From: Pseudomonas sp. URMO17WK12:I11
Lineage (GTDB): Bacteria; Pseudomonadota; Gammaproteobacteria; Pseudomonadales; Pseudomonadaceae
Assembly: GCF_007677725.1 (NCBI RefSeq)
Contig: NZ_VEDF01000010.1
Coordinates: 1-64,000, forward strand
Length of the DNA: 64,000 bases
Direction of reading: 5' to 3'
Part shown: positions 34,811 to 44,055 of the stretch, piece after piece
How the letters are laid out: each line of letters begins with the position of its first letter
How positions within the stretch are numbered: the first letter of the stretch is position 1
The notes under the pieces: generated by a model
What the model was told of the DNA's origin: nothing
What the model saw: only the letters and a program-made list of their open reading frames with translations
The model's database searches: none
Position numbers and translations under genes: made by a program

Positions 34811-35697
34811 CCGACGCGACGATCCTTTTCCGTGACGCGCTTCAGTCGGCCTACGGGCCGCTCGACTGGCTACCCCTGGACGATGGTGAGATTCACCGCT
34901 TCCACGTCCCTGGCGACAAGTCCGGCACGCTCAATGGCTGGTACTGCCTGTTCGCCGATGGTATCGCCTCGGGCGCGTTCGGGAGCTGGAAGACAGGCGG
35001 CACCAGCACCTGGTGTAGCCGTGAGCCGGTCGACGCCCGCGAAGCCGAGCAGGTGCGCCAGCGCATCGAGCAGGCCCGGCGCCAGCGGGAGGCCGAACGG
35101 CAGCGGCGCCAGCTCAGAGCGGCGGGCCTAGCACAACGCTGGTGGCGTGATGCTCGCCGCGCTGACCCGGCCCACCCCTACCTGGTCGCCAAGTGCATTC
35201 GTGCCCACGGCTTGCGCCAGCGTGGTGACGACCTGCTGATCCCTCTGTACGCCGGTGGTGTGCTGGTGAACCTGCAACGGATTGCCCCGGACGGCGACAA
35301 GCGCTTCCTGTATGGCGGGCGGATCAAAGGCGCCTATTCGCCCCTGGGGGGCATCACGCCGGGTAGGCCACTGTGCATCTGCGAAGGCTGGGCGACGGGC
35401 GCCACGCTCCACTCAAGCGGCTACACGGTCGCCTGCGCGATGAACGCCGGGAACCTGAAAGCGGTGGCGCTGGCGCTACGGGCTGACTACCCCGGCACGG
35501 AAATCATCATCGCCGGCGACGACGACCGCCAAACCGAAGCCGAAGGTAAGGGCAACCCGGGGCGCACCGCCGCCCATGACGCCGCCGCCGCGTGTGGTGG
35601 CCTGGTGACCTTCCCCGAGTGGCCAGCCGATGCGCCGCTGACCCTTACCGACTTCAACGACCTAGCTGCTTGGAGGTGCCGTCATGCGCCCGCCTGA
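34807..35697 (+). CDS. Toprim-domain primase
   Basis: 296 residues. The N-terminal half carries a zinc/primase-like segment (DGEIHRFHVPGDKSGTLNGW) and an arginine-rich coiled section. The C-terminal Toprim domain is clear: LCICEGWATGATL near 195, then IIIAGDDDRQTEAEGKGNPGR near 235 with the acidic DDD. Together with the DUF927 protein it forms the replication pair common in P4-like elements, in which primase and helicase can be separate chains. Overlaps the next gene by 14 bases. Confidence 0.88.
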   Translation: MTDATILFRDALQSAYGPLDWLPLDDGEIHRFHVPGDKSGTLNGWYCLFADGIASGAFGSWKTGGTSTWCSREPVDAREAEQVRQRIEQARRQREAERQRRQLRAAGLAQRWWRDARRADPAHPYLVAKCIRAHGLRQRGDDLLIPLYAGGVLVNLQRIAPDGDKRFLYGGRIKGAYSPLGGITPGRPLCICEGWATGATLHSSGYTVACAMNAGNLKAVALALRADYPGTEIIIAGDDDRQTEAEGKGNPGRTAAHDAAAACGGLVTFPEWPADAPLTLTDFNDLAAWRCRHAPA

Positions 35698-37483
35698 TAC
35701 CAACGTCATCAACCTACGCCCCGAAGCGCCCAGGGTCGAGCCTGACCGCCCGTGCTGGGGTGTGTACGAGCACTGGGTAACCAACGAGAAGGGCCGCAGG
35801 CTCAAGCCCGGCGTCTATTGGCACACCTTCAAGCGCAACGCCGGCGACGACGACAGCGACGACGACAAGACCGACCGCCCGATTACTGACGAGTGGATCG
35901 CCACGCCGGTGATCGTCGCTGCCCGCACCACCAACAGCGACGACGGCAGCGAAGGCCGGTTTCTGCGCCTGCTCACCGACAACGGCCCCAAGGAGTGGAT
36001 CATTCCCATGGAGGTGTTCGGCGGGAGCGGAGAGGACGCCAGGCGCACGCTGTTCGGCATGGGCGTCATCATCGCCCTGAAGAAGCGTGGCCAGTTCATG
36101 GAGTACCTGCTGGACCAGCGCCCTGCAGAGGTGTTCGCCACCACCTGCCGGCCCGGCTGGCATGAGTCGGGTGCCTTTGTGCTGCCTGGGCGCACTATCG
36201 GCAGCGACAAGGTCCGCTATCAGGCCAGCGCCAAGGGGCAGAACCTGTTCAGCGTGCGCGGCAGCCTGGAGGGCTGGAAGGCCGAAGTAGCGTCCAAGTG
36301 CGAGGGCAACCCGGTATTGACCCTGGCCATCGGCTGCGCCCTCGCTGGCCCGTTGCTGAGCCTGGTAGGCGTGCTGGGTGGTGGTGTTCACCTGGTGGGC
36401 GACAGCTCCAGCGGCAAGTCGCTGGCGCAACTGATCGGCTCGTCCGTATGGGGCGATCCCGGCATATTCGCCGCATCGTGGGACATGACCAAGGGCGGCT
36501 TGGAGATCGAGGCGTCCAGCCGTAACGACACCATGCTGCCCCTGGACGAGATCAAGCGGGCCGACCCCAAGCGTGTACAGGAGATGGCCTACTCGCTCGC
36601 CAACGGCCAAGGCAAGGGCACCATGACCCGCGACCGGGAGGCCCGCGGCAAACTGAGCTGGCGCTTGCTGGCGCTTTCCAGCGGCGAGCGCTCCCTGTCC
36701 GAGCACGCGGCCATCAGTGGGAATGCCGCCCACGCTGGCGCGGAGCTGCGCATGGTCGACGTGAACGCCGGTACCCGCACGCACCGCGCCTTCGATGAAT
36801 TGCACGGCCTGGAGGGCGCCGACTTCCACCGCCAGCTCACGGTGGCCGTAGGAGCGAACCATGGGCACATCGGGCCGGCATTCGTGGAGAAGCTGCTGGC
36901 CAGCGATGACCGCCCCGGCTTGCTGGAGGACTTCGCCGGTATCCGCGCCCAGTTCGTCGAGGACAACGCCCAGGCCGGGCGGGTGGCGGATCGCTTCGCG
37001 GTGATCGCCCTGGCCGGCGAAATGGCCATTGCCTACGGCCTGCTGCCCTGGACGCCGGGCACAGCTCTGGCCGACTGCCAGTTGCTGTACGGCGAGTGGT
37101 TGAGCCGGGTGGGCGGTGGCAACGCCGAGGACCGCCAGATCCTGGCCGGCATCCTCGACTTCATCGACAAGCACGGCAGTAGCCGGTTTTCGGACGTAGA
37201 AGATCAGACGCCGGACACCAAGGTGTTCAACCGCGCCGGGTACTGGGAGGCGGTGGGCACCAAGCGCCTGTACCTGTTCAACAAGTCCGCACTGACTGAG
37301 GCCGCCCATGGGCACGGGCTGGCGCGTGTCGTGAAGGCGCTGGAGGGCGCTGGCGCTCTTGCCAAGCACGATACCGACCGGGACAGCCGTAGGACCAAGA
37401 AGTACCGCCTGCCTGCTGGTGGATCTGCGCGCCTGTATGTGATCGATCCCGATGCCATGGATAGCGAAGGCGGTGGCCTATGA
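35684..37483 (+). CDS. DUF927 helicase-like protein
   Basis: 599 residues. DUF927 region about residues 60-450 with a Walker A motif GDSSSGKSLAQ (K245) and Walker B-like MLPLDEIKR near 290. A C-terminal domain with QTPDTKVFNRAGYW follows. Such proteins act as the helicase partner of Toprim primases in satellite replication. Start ATG 35684 after GGAGG. The stop overlaps a short frame at 37480 and is followed by a GGGGAAC-repeat region. Confidence 0.88.
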   Translation: MRPPDTNVINLRPEAPRVEPDRPCWGVYEHWVTNEKGRRLKPGVYWHTFKRNAGDDDSDDDKTDRPITDEWIATPVIVAARTTNSDDGSEGRFLRLLTDNGPKEWIIPMEVFGGSGEDARRTLFGMGVIIALKKRGQFMEYLLDQRPAEVFATTCRPGWHESGAFVLPGRTIGSDKVRYQASAKGQNLFSVRGSLEGWKAEVASKCEGNPVLTLAIGCALAGPLLSLVGVLGGGVHLVGDSSSGKSLAQLIGSSVWGDPGIFAASWDMTKGGLEIEASSRNDTMLPLDEIKRADPKRVQEMAYSLANGQGKGTMTRDREARGKLSWRLLALSSGERSLSEHAAISGNAAHAGAELRMVDVNAGTRTHRAFDELHGLEGADFHRQLTVAVGANHGHIGPAFVEKLLASDDRPGLLEDFAGIRAQFVEDNAQAGRVADRFAVIALAGEMAIAYGLLPWTPGTALADCQLLYGEWLSRVGGGNAEDRQILAGILDFIDKHGSSRFSDVEDQTPDTKVFNRAGYWEAVGTKRLYLFNKSALTEAAHGHGLARVVKALEGAGALAKHDTDRDSRRTKKYRLPAGGSARLYVIDPDAMDSEGGGL

Positions 37484-37638
37484 CCGCGATCACCATCCAA
37501 CGCCAATGCCCAAATGCACAGGAACCTAAAAACGTGGGGAACAGGGGGAACGGGGGAACAGCCAGTAAATACGCGGCCTGTAGCCGTCCCCCCTTATTGA
37601 AGTGTTGGGGAACAGGGGGAACACAAACATGTTTTTGA
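37480..37638 (+). CDS. Possible short ORF reading through GGGGAAC repeats
   Basis: 52 codons, ATGA overlap with the DUF927 stop. Repeats translate as GNRGNGGT-type runs. Similar short frames after DUF927 genes occur in other elements, but the composition may simply reflect the DNA repeats. Low confidence. Confidence 0.25.
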   Translation: MTAITIQRQCPNAQEPKNVGNRGNGGTASKYAACSRPPLLKCWGTGGTQTCF

Positions 37639-37766
37639 ATATAAGCGCCTGTGCCTTTCATGATGTTTGGTTATCACTGTTCCCCCGTTTTTCGCGTGGG
37701 GAACACGTACCCCCGCTGGAGGCCCCTGAAACACTGGGTGTTCCCCGCGTTCCCCCGTTCCCCCGA
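37536..37766. repeat. GGGGAAC direct and inverted repeats
   Basis: Ten copies of GGGGAAC/GTTCCCC: three in tandem at 37536-37559 (period 8-9), two at 37607-37622, one inverted at 37679, one direct at 37698 and three inverted at 37738-37766. They fill the 336-base gap after the helicase gene, forming two opposed clusters about 200 bases apart. Confidence 0.8.
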
Positions 37767-37819
37767 TTTTTTTTCACAGACACATTTGGGCGTTATGGAA
37801 ACGCGGGTGAGGTGACGCC

Positions 37820-38122
37820 ATGAGCCTCCTTGCCGACCTGCTCAATCACATGCCGCCGACCGTTGCTGGCGCTGGCAAGCCACCAATGGCGAAACGCGCC
37901 CCGGATCGTCCGCGCCTGGTGCTGGTCGAGCCTGCGCCATTGCCATCCAGCCCCTACGTCAACGCCGCCAATGCCACGCCTGAATGGCGTCAGGCCCGCG
38001 ACCGGTACATCAGCCATGTCATGACCTGCCGGGGCTGCTATGCGCCTGGGGGTCGCCACTGCCTGGTCGGCGCCGAGCTGCGCACCGCCTACGACACCAC
38101 GCCCATGGAGGCACACCCATGA
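37820..38122 (+). CDS. Hypothetical protein with cysteine/histidine motif
   Basis: 100 residues. The C-terminal half reads YISHVMTCRGCYAPGGRHCLVG, a CxxC-x-HC arrangement that could bind zinc. ATG at 37820. Overlaps the next gene by 4 bases. Function unknown. Confidence 0.7.
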   Translation: MSLLADLLNHMPPTVAGAGKPPMAKRAPDRPRLVLVEPAPLPSSPYVNAANATPEWRQARDRYISHVMTCRGCYAPGGRHCLVGAELRTAYDTTPMEAHP

Positions 38123-38718
38123 CGCCCACACCGACCATGCGCCTGTGCGATATCGCCTTGAAGCCAGGGATCAGCGCCAGCACGCAGCTCATCACCACCC
38201 GGCGCATCTGCCGCAACATCAGCCGTAACCTCGATTCGATCCACGCCGAGCGACGTGCCATGCGCCGTCAGGCGGGCAAGCTGAAAGCGTTCTTGCCGTT
38301 CACCCGACAGGCCATTTCCGGTCTGGAAGAGCAGGCGCAGACGCACCGATCGGTTGAGCGCGCCAAGGCGCTCGTGGCGCTGGCTGGGTTCGGCCAATCG
38401 CTGTTGCTCGACCATGACGGGCTGGCCCAGGCCCTGGGGTTCGAGCGCCTGTGCGACCTGCTGAGTGTGAACATGGTGGAGCGCGAACAGGGCAGGCGGG
38501 CGGGCGTCACCAGCCTGAACGACCTGGTGTTCACTCATGCGCTGGAGGACAGCGCAGAGCGCCGAGGGCAAGACTGGAATGACGCGCCGCTGTTCAACGC
38601 CTGCCACGCGGCCATGGCGGACTTCATCAGGGATTGTCCGGATGGCGTGTTGCCTGACCCGTTCGCACCTGGGGCGCCATTGGGGCCGAAGCTGCCGCCC
38701 AAGCTGAGGGTGGTGTAA
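38119..38718 (+). CDS. Hypothetical 199-residue helical protein
   Basis: Basic N-terminal half (TRRICRNISRNLDSIHAERRAMRRQAGKLKAF) and a helical C-terminal part. ATG at 38119 overlaps the upstream stop. No family recognised; probably part of the satellite replication/regulation module. Confidence 0.7.
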   Translation: MTPTPTMRLCDIALKPGISASTQLITTRRICRNISRNLDSIHAERRAMRRQAGKLKAFLPFTRQAISGLEEQAQTHRSVERAKALVALAGFGQSLLLDHDGLAQALGFERLCDLLSVNMVEREQGRRAGVTSLNDLVFTHALEDSAERRGQDWNDAPLFNACHAAMADFIRDCPDGVLPDPFAPGAPLGPKLPPKLRVV

Positions 38719-38721
38719 GCC

Positions 38722-39660
38722 ATGGCCATGCTGAAACAGGCTGATTCAGCCGAAAAAATGAGACACCGGGTTTCAGATGAGCAACGGCGCCTGGTGCTGG
38801 ACCTGCGCCGCCGTCACTCGCTGCGTGAGGTGGCCGAGATTACCGGTTTGCCGCTGGGAACGGTGAAGACCCTGGTTTCACGCTCCGGGGCGTTCCGCGA
38901 CAACGAGCAGCACCGCGCCTTGTTCACCCTGCCGCCGATCAGCGCCAGCACCGAGACGCTGCCGAGCGTGCCCGAGCTGCCGCCGCAGGAGGTGGTTACC
39001 GGCGACAAGGAAGTGGATGCGGTGCTCTGGCTGCGCTCGATCATCAGCACCGGGCAGAGCGCCCTGATTGAACGGGCCATGGAGGGCGCCAAGAAGATCA
39101 GGACGCCGCTCGATGCGCTGGAGAAGCGGTACCGGGATTACCTGGTGACCACCAACCCCGGCCACCCATTCGCCGCCATGTCGTCGTTCGGCTTCGCTGA
39201 CCTGGATGCGCTGGCCACGCGGGCCATCGAGCAGCACCGGCTACGTCTGGAAGGCGCCGCCCGCTTCGGTGATGCCCTGCTGGCAGACACCGAGGCGGAA
39301 TCGTTCTGTATCGCAGCGTTACGCGGGCTGGAGGCTACCGGCCATCTCGGTGACTTCGACAAGGGCCAGGTAGCCGCCCGGTTCAACGCCCACCCTGAGC
39401 TGCTACCCCACACCTTGGCGGATTGCCTGTACGAGCTGGACTACTGGAACCAGCTCTACCGGCTGCGCAACGCCGTGGACCGGGACGCCAGCGACGGGCC
39501 ACCAGAGGCGACGGTGCGGGACTGGTTTGTGTTCGGCCTGCTGGCCCAGATCCGGCCCCGAGACAAGGCAGAGGGTCTGGCTGTGTTCCGCTACCTGATC
39601 GCCAGCCAGCGCGAGGACATGGCGGAGTCAGAGGCAATTCTTCGCAACCTGATTGGGTGA
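38722..39660 (+). CDS. HTH-containing hypothetical protein
   Basis: 312 residues. An N-terminal helix-turn-helix (LRRRHSLREVAEITGLPLGTVKTLV, about 30-55) resembles those of sigma-like and terminase-small-subunit DNA-binding domains. The remainder is helical and unrecognised. Last gene before the tail genes; may bind an element-specific site such as an origin or packaging site. Confidence 0.7.
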   Translation: MAMLKQADSAEKMRHRVSDEQRRLVLDLRRRHSLREVAEITGLPLGTVKTLVSRSGAFRDNEQHRALFTLPPISASTETLPSVPELPPQEVVTGDKEVDAVLWLRSIISTGQSALIERAMEGAKKIRTPLDALEKRYRDYLVTTNPGHPFAAMSSFGFADLDALATRAIEQHRLRLEGAARFGDALLADTEAESFCIAALRGLEATGHLGDFDKGQVAARFNAHPELLPHTLADCLYELDYWNQLYRLRNAVDRDASDGPPEATVRDWFVFGLLAQIRPRDKAEGLAVFRYLIASQREDMAESEAILRNLIG

Positions 39661-39731
39661 CCGGCTCGATCAATCACACCACCGGGCATCTGCCCACAAC
39701 AAGCGCCAGCGGCGCACCAAGGAGTCAATCC

Positions 39732-40319
39732 ATGGCAGCTACAGCAGCACATTACACCCCACGGACGAAGGTACGCCTCGGCGGCTTCCTCCGGAAAAAA
39801 TACTTCAAGGAACAGAGCTTCCTGCTGGACAGGGGCGACCCAAGGGAGGCGGTCAAGGCGATTGATGTGAACTATCCCGGGTTTGCTCAGGACGTGGCCA
39901 AAGCTGGGAGCAGAGGGCTACGGTTCGCAGTTTTCAAGAATGGCAAAAACATCGGGGAGGAAGAGCTAAGTCTGGGCGGTGCTCGTGAGCTGCGGTTCGT
40001 ACCTGTGATCGAGGGCAGTAAGCGGGCCGGCCTATTACAGACCATCGTTGGTATAGCGCTGATGGTGGTCTCTCCCGCAACTGGCGGTGCCACATTTGCA
40101 GCGGGAGTGGCGTTGGTTGCCGGCGGCGTCATGCAGTTACTTAGCTCCCAGGTAAGGGGACTATCGCAAAACGCTGCTCCCGAGAACCTGCCGAGTTACG
40201 CGTTCGGCTCAGCCAAGAACACCACCGCCAGCGGTAACCCGGTCCCGATCTGCATCGGCGACCGCCGGTGGGGTGGGGCGATCATCTCTGCTTCGATTGA
40301 AGCTCAGGACAAAGCATAG
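39732..40319 (+). CDS. Lambda-type tail assembly protein I
   Basis: 195 residues; ATG at 39732 after AAGGAG. It matches the lambda gpI family: N-terminal KVRLGGFLRKKYFKE and DRGDPREAVKAIDVNYPGF, a hydrophobic AGLLQTIVGIALMVVSP segment and a C-terminal VPICIGDRRWGGAIISASI. In lambda, gpI acts in building the tail tip and follows the tape-measure gene. Here it precedes it, and K, L, M and J homologues are missing. Confidence 0.85.
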   Translation: MAATAAHYTPRTKVRLGGFLRKKYFKEQSFLLDRGDPREAVKAIDVNYPGFAQDVAKAGSRGLRFAVFKNGKNIGEEELSLGGARELRFVPVIEGSKRAGLLQTIVGIALMVVSPATGGATFAAGVALVAGGVMQLLSSQVRGLSQNAAPENLPSYAFGSAKNTTASGNPVPICIGDRRWGGAIISASIEAQDKA

Positions 40320-40327
40320 GAGGCTTT

Positions 40328-43300
40328 ATGACCAGTATTGCCGAACTTGGAATACGGATTGACAGTGGGGACGCCTCCCAGGCGGCGACTGACCTCGACA
40401 AACTAGCGGATGCCGGAAAGCGCAGTGAAGAGTCGGCCGGTAGGACTGGGCGGGCTTGGGAGTCAGCCTTGGCCGGTATGCATGGTGACACCCGCCAGAT
40501 CGTCGTGGAGCTTCAGCAGCTCAATCAGAAGCAGGCTCAGTTGGCTCAGCAGATGATCACGGTTGGGCACGCGGTTACCACGGCTTCCACGGCTTTCAGC
40601 GGCGCGGCGGCCAACATGACCGCCATGCGCGCCGGTGCCGAAAAGGCTGGCCAGGCCCAGACTGTGTTGTCGACCGCGAACGACGCTGCGGCACAATCAG
40701 GTCGTCTAGCAGCGGAGAGCGCAGAGCAGCAGCAGGCTCGCCTGCTGGGAATGGCCAAGGCCTCGTTGGAAGCCAGCGAGTATGTCCAGACGCTAAATCG
40801 AGCCACCCAGCAGACGGTCGATATCACCCGCCAGGCCAACACCGTGCTGTCAGATCGCGCCAGCCAGCAAGCCGCTGTCGCTAGCAGGGCGCAGACTATC
40901 CTGGCCAATGAAGATCGGCTGGCCACCGCGTCAAAGGCGACTGCTGCCGCCCAGCGTGACGAGAGTAGGGCCCTAGGAGAGCTGCTCGGCAAAATTGACC
41001 CGACAGTTGCGGCTCTGGGTCGCCTGGATGACATGGAGCGCAGACTTCAGGGGTACCGGTCTTCCGGAGCGCTGGATGCCGAGACTTTTACCGAGTATCA
41101 GGCGAAACTCAATCAGGCCCGCACGGCCTTGGGCGGCGTGGACGCTGCCATAGGAAAGACAGGGATGAGCGCGAAGCAGACCGCCGCGGCTATGCGGATG
41201 CTGCCGGCGCAATTCTCGGACGTAGTGGTCAGCTTGCAAGCGGGCCAATCGCCGCTGACCGTTTTGCTTCAGCAGGGCGCCCAGGTCAAAGACTCGTTCG
41301 GCGGCGTCGGTGCCGCTGCCCGAGCCATGGGCGGCTATGTCGCCGGACTGGTGACGCCAGTCAGTGCGGCCGCCGCTGCGGTAGGCGTGCTCGGCGTTGC
41401 CTACTACCAGGCGGGCAGTGAGCAGGACGCGTTCAACAAGTCGATTATCCTGACGGGTAACTACGCTGGCACTTCCGGTGCCAAGCTGACGGAGCTGGCC
41501 AGGCAGATTAGCAACACCGTGGGCACTACTGGGGCAGCAGCGTCCGTGCTGGCGCAGATTGCCGGCGCGGGGGATCTCGCCGGCGATAGCTTCAAGATCG
41601 TGGCCACCACTGCCATCGAGATGGAGAAAGCTACGGGCCGAGCGGTAGACGAGACGCTGGCAGATTTTCGCAAGATCGCGGATGACCCGGTAAAGGCCGC
41701 GGAAGAGCTGAATAAGCGGTATCACTGGCTGACGGCGGCCACCCTTGAGCAAGTCCGCGCCTTGGTCGAGCAGGGCGATAAAACCGAGGCTGTGAAGTTG
41801 ATAACCGAGCAGTTCGGCGAGACCATGACCCGCCGAGCGCAGATCATCAGGGAGGAAATGAGCAGCCTGCCCAAGCTGTTTGACGACATAGGCGAGGCGG
41901 CCAGCCGGATGTGGGATGGCGTCAAGGGCGTTTGGCGTGAGCCGACTCTGGATGACTCAGCGGATCGGCTGCGGCTCAGAATCCAGTCAATGGAGAACAT
42001 TCGTAAAGACCTCCGCACCGAGGGGAATTACGATAAGGCGAAGCTGGACGAGTGGAAAACCCAGCTGTCAGAAATCGAAGGCCTCTCGAAGCCTGCTGGT
42101 GGTGTAGTGAGCACTCAGGGCCAGAGCGACAATGACAAGCTCAATGCGATGCTTGATCGTGCTACCCCGAAGGCTGAAAAGCTGGCGGATCGCATGAAGG
42201 AAATTGACCGGTTGGTAACTTCCAATCGCCAGCAGGGGTTTACCATCACTGACGCGCAGGTCGAGTCGCTGCGAGCCCAGGCACGCAAGGATTTCAAGGA
42301 AACAAAGACACCTACAACGCCAGTCAACCTAACGGACGTGAAGGGTTCACGTAACGCGTTGAACGAGATCCTCTCCGACTATCGCGGCTACGAGAAGGAA
42401 CTGAACGCCATCCAGAAGGCAGGTGTAATTTCGCAGGAGGCCGTTTATACCCAGCGGGTGGCCTTGGCCAAGCGCCAGCGGGATGATGTGACTGGCGCTT
42501 ACATGGAAGAGATCCAGGCGCTAGAGGAGGCAAAAGGGCGTTCGTCGACCACCGGCGAGCAGCGTATCCAGCTTGACCAAAGGATCGCTACAGCCAGATC
42601 CGAGATGGTTCGCGCCCAGCGTGAAGCCGACTCCCAGCTCTCAGCGCTGGCGACAAGTGAGAGCGCGCGCACCGCTAAGCAGATATCAGAATCCAAAGCC
42701 TTCGTGGATCAGCTGGAACGTGAGCGACAAGCCCTTGCTACTGCCGGCGATCGGGCGGCTTCCAGTCTTGGCCTTGGCGACCGACAGGCTGGCCTGCAGA
42801 GAGACCTAGATTCTGTGACCGACGAGTTCAACAGGAAGCGCGATACCCTGTTAGATCGGCGGCGCACGGCGCCGGATAAATACAGTTCCGACGACTACAA
42901 GCGGGATCTAGCGGACCTGGAGAAAGCCGAAAGCAGGTATCGGGATACGGTAGTATCGAACTACGACAAGATGAGTGAAGCGCAGGGCCAATGGCGCTAT
43001 GGCGTTTCCTCTGGGTTCCAGAACTACCTCGATAGCGCTCGAGACTTTGCTGGCCAGGCGCAGAGCGTCGTCACCGGGGCATTCCAAGGAATGGAAGATT
43101 CCGTCGTCAATTTCGCCATGACAGGCAAACTTTCGTTTTCCGACTTTGCTAAGTCAGTAATTGCAGATATGACCAGGATCGCGGCCCGCCAGGCCATTGC
43201 CGGGCTGGCTGGGAGTCTGCTTGGATCATTTGGCGGCGCGATGTTTGGGGGTGGCACCACTGTCAGCCGTAGCGGTTTCAGCGAGGGAGGATTCGTCTCG

Positions 43301-43696
43301 GGCGGCAGAGCTTCGGGTGGCCCGGTAGCGCCAAACTCGCTGTATGAGGTCAACGAGTTGGGCCCCGAGCTACTCAACCAAGGCGGGCGCACCTACCTAA
43401 TGATGGGGGAGGAGGGCGGGAGCATCACCCCTCTCGGCGCGAGTTCTATCACGCCTATGGCAATTCCTCAGCAGCTGTCGGGAGGTGGCGTCAGCTGCGG
43501 TGGATCGGGTGCTGCCCCTGTGGTGAATATCCAGATCAGCAGGGATGGAAGCGCCGATGTGTCCGGCGACGCAGACTTGGGGCGTCGGTTAGCCCCTCAG
43601 ATCGTGAACCTGATTCGCTCTGAGATTGGGAAAAACGACCTCAAGAATGCACGGCCTGGCGGCCTGATCTGGCGAGCCAACAAAGGAACGCTCTGA
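40328..43696 (+). CDS. Phage tail tape-measure protein
   Basis: 1,122 residues, strong AGGAGG before the ATG. N-terminal SIAELGIRIDSGDASQAATDLDKL, long coiled-coil tracts (40-330 and 690-900), hydrophobic segments near 330-370, and a lambda-type C-terminal domain (AMTGKLSFSDFAKSVIADM). The tape measure sets the length of a siphovirus tail. It appears intact, which is unexpected in an element that lacks almost all other tail genes. Confidence 0.92.
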   Translation: MTSIAELGIRIDSGDASQAATDLDKLADAGKRSEESAGRTGRAWESALAGMHGDTRQIVVELQQLNQKQAQLAQQMITVGHAVTTASTAFSGAAANMTAMRAGAEKAGQAQTVLSTANDAAAQSGRLAAESAEQQQARLLGMAKASLEASEYVQTLNRATQQTVDITRQANTVLSDRASQQAAVASRAQTILANEDRLATASKATAAAQRDESRALGELLGKIDPTVAALGRLDDMERRLQGYRSSGALDAETFTEYQAKLNQARTALGGVDAAIGKTGMSAKQTAAAMRMLPAQFSDVVVSLQAGQSPLTVLLQQGAQVKDSFGGVGAAARAMGGYVAGLVTPVSAAAAAVGVLGVAYYQAGSEQDAFNKSIILTGNYAGTSGAKLTELARQISNTVGTTGAAASVLAQIAGAGDLAGDSFKIVATTAIEMEKATGRAVDETLADFRKIADDPVKAAEELNKRYHWLTAATLEQVRALVEQGDKTEAVKLITEQFGETMTRRAQIIREEMSSLPKLFDDIGEAASRMWDGVKGVWREPTLDDSADRLRLRIQSMENIRKDLRTEGNYDKAKLDEWKTQLSEIEGLSKPAGGVVSTQGQSDNDKLNAMLDRATPKAEKLADRMKEIDRLVTSNRQQGFTITDAQVESLRAQARKDFKETKTPTTPVNLTDVKGSRNALNEILSDYRGYEKELNAIQKAGVISQEAVYTQRVALAKRQRDDVTGAYMEEIQALEEAKGRSSTTGEQRIQLDQRIATARSEMVRAQREADSQLSALATSESARTAKQISESKAFVDQLERERQALATAGDRAASSLGLGDRQAGLQRDLDSVTDEFNRKRDTLLDRRRTAPDKYSSDDYKRDLADLEKAESRYRDTVVSNYDKMSEAQGQWRYGVSSGFQNYLDSARDFAGQAQSVVTGAFQGMEDSVVNFAMTGKLSFSDFAKSVIADMTRIAARQAIAGLAGSLLGSFGGAMFGGGTTVSRSGFSEGGFVSGGRASGGPVAPNSLYEVNELGPELLNQGGRTYLMMGEEGGSITPLGASSITPMAIPQQLSGGGVSCGGSGAAPVVNIQISRDGSADVSGDADLGRRLAPQIVNLIRSEIGKNDLKNARPGGLIWRANKGTL

Positions 43697-43980
43697 TGAA
43701 CGACTTGGAACGACAACGCCTGATTGATGCTGTGAGCGACACCATCACAAATCAGTTTATGACCATGGTGCCGGCGCAGCCAGATGCTCATGCCTTGCGC
43801 GTGCTGCTCTCAGAGATGATAGAGACTGTCACGCTCGCCACGGCTGCCCTAATGCCTGGGTTTGAGGATGACCCAGCGTACTACATCAGAATGGGGCGGA
43901 TCGGGGCGGCGCCATCGTTGGATGGGCTACTGAGGACGGTGATGGCCCCAGGCAGCAAAGCCTGGTCGCCACCGAGCTAG
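43696..43980 (+). CDS. Hypothetical 94-residue protein after the tape measure
   Basis: TGATG overlap with the tape-measure stop, so translationally coupled. Helical, with LSEMIETVTLATAALMPGFEDDP. Not recognised. A hairpin (43991-44016) follows. Confidence 0.7.
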   Translation: MNDLERQRLIDAVSDTITNQFMTMVPAQPDAHALRVLLSEMIETVTLATAALMPGFEDDPAYYIRMGRIGAAPSLDGLLRTVMAPGSKAWSPPS

Positions 43981-43990
43981 GTCGAAATGA

Positions 43991-44016
43991 AGAAGCCGCT
44001 TGGAGGGGCGGCTTCT
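43991..44016. terminator. Hairpin after the tail genes
   Basis: AGAAGCCGC / GCGGCTTCT stem with an eight-base loop, ending TCT. Between convergent genes; a weak terminator. Confidence 0.55.
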
Positions 44017-44055
44017 CTCGACGGGGTGGGTACGCGCTCATTTGCTGGCGCTCAC

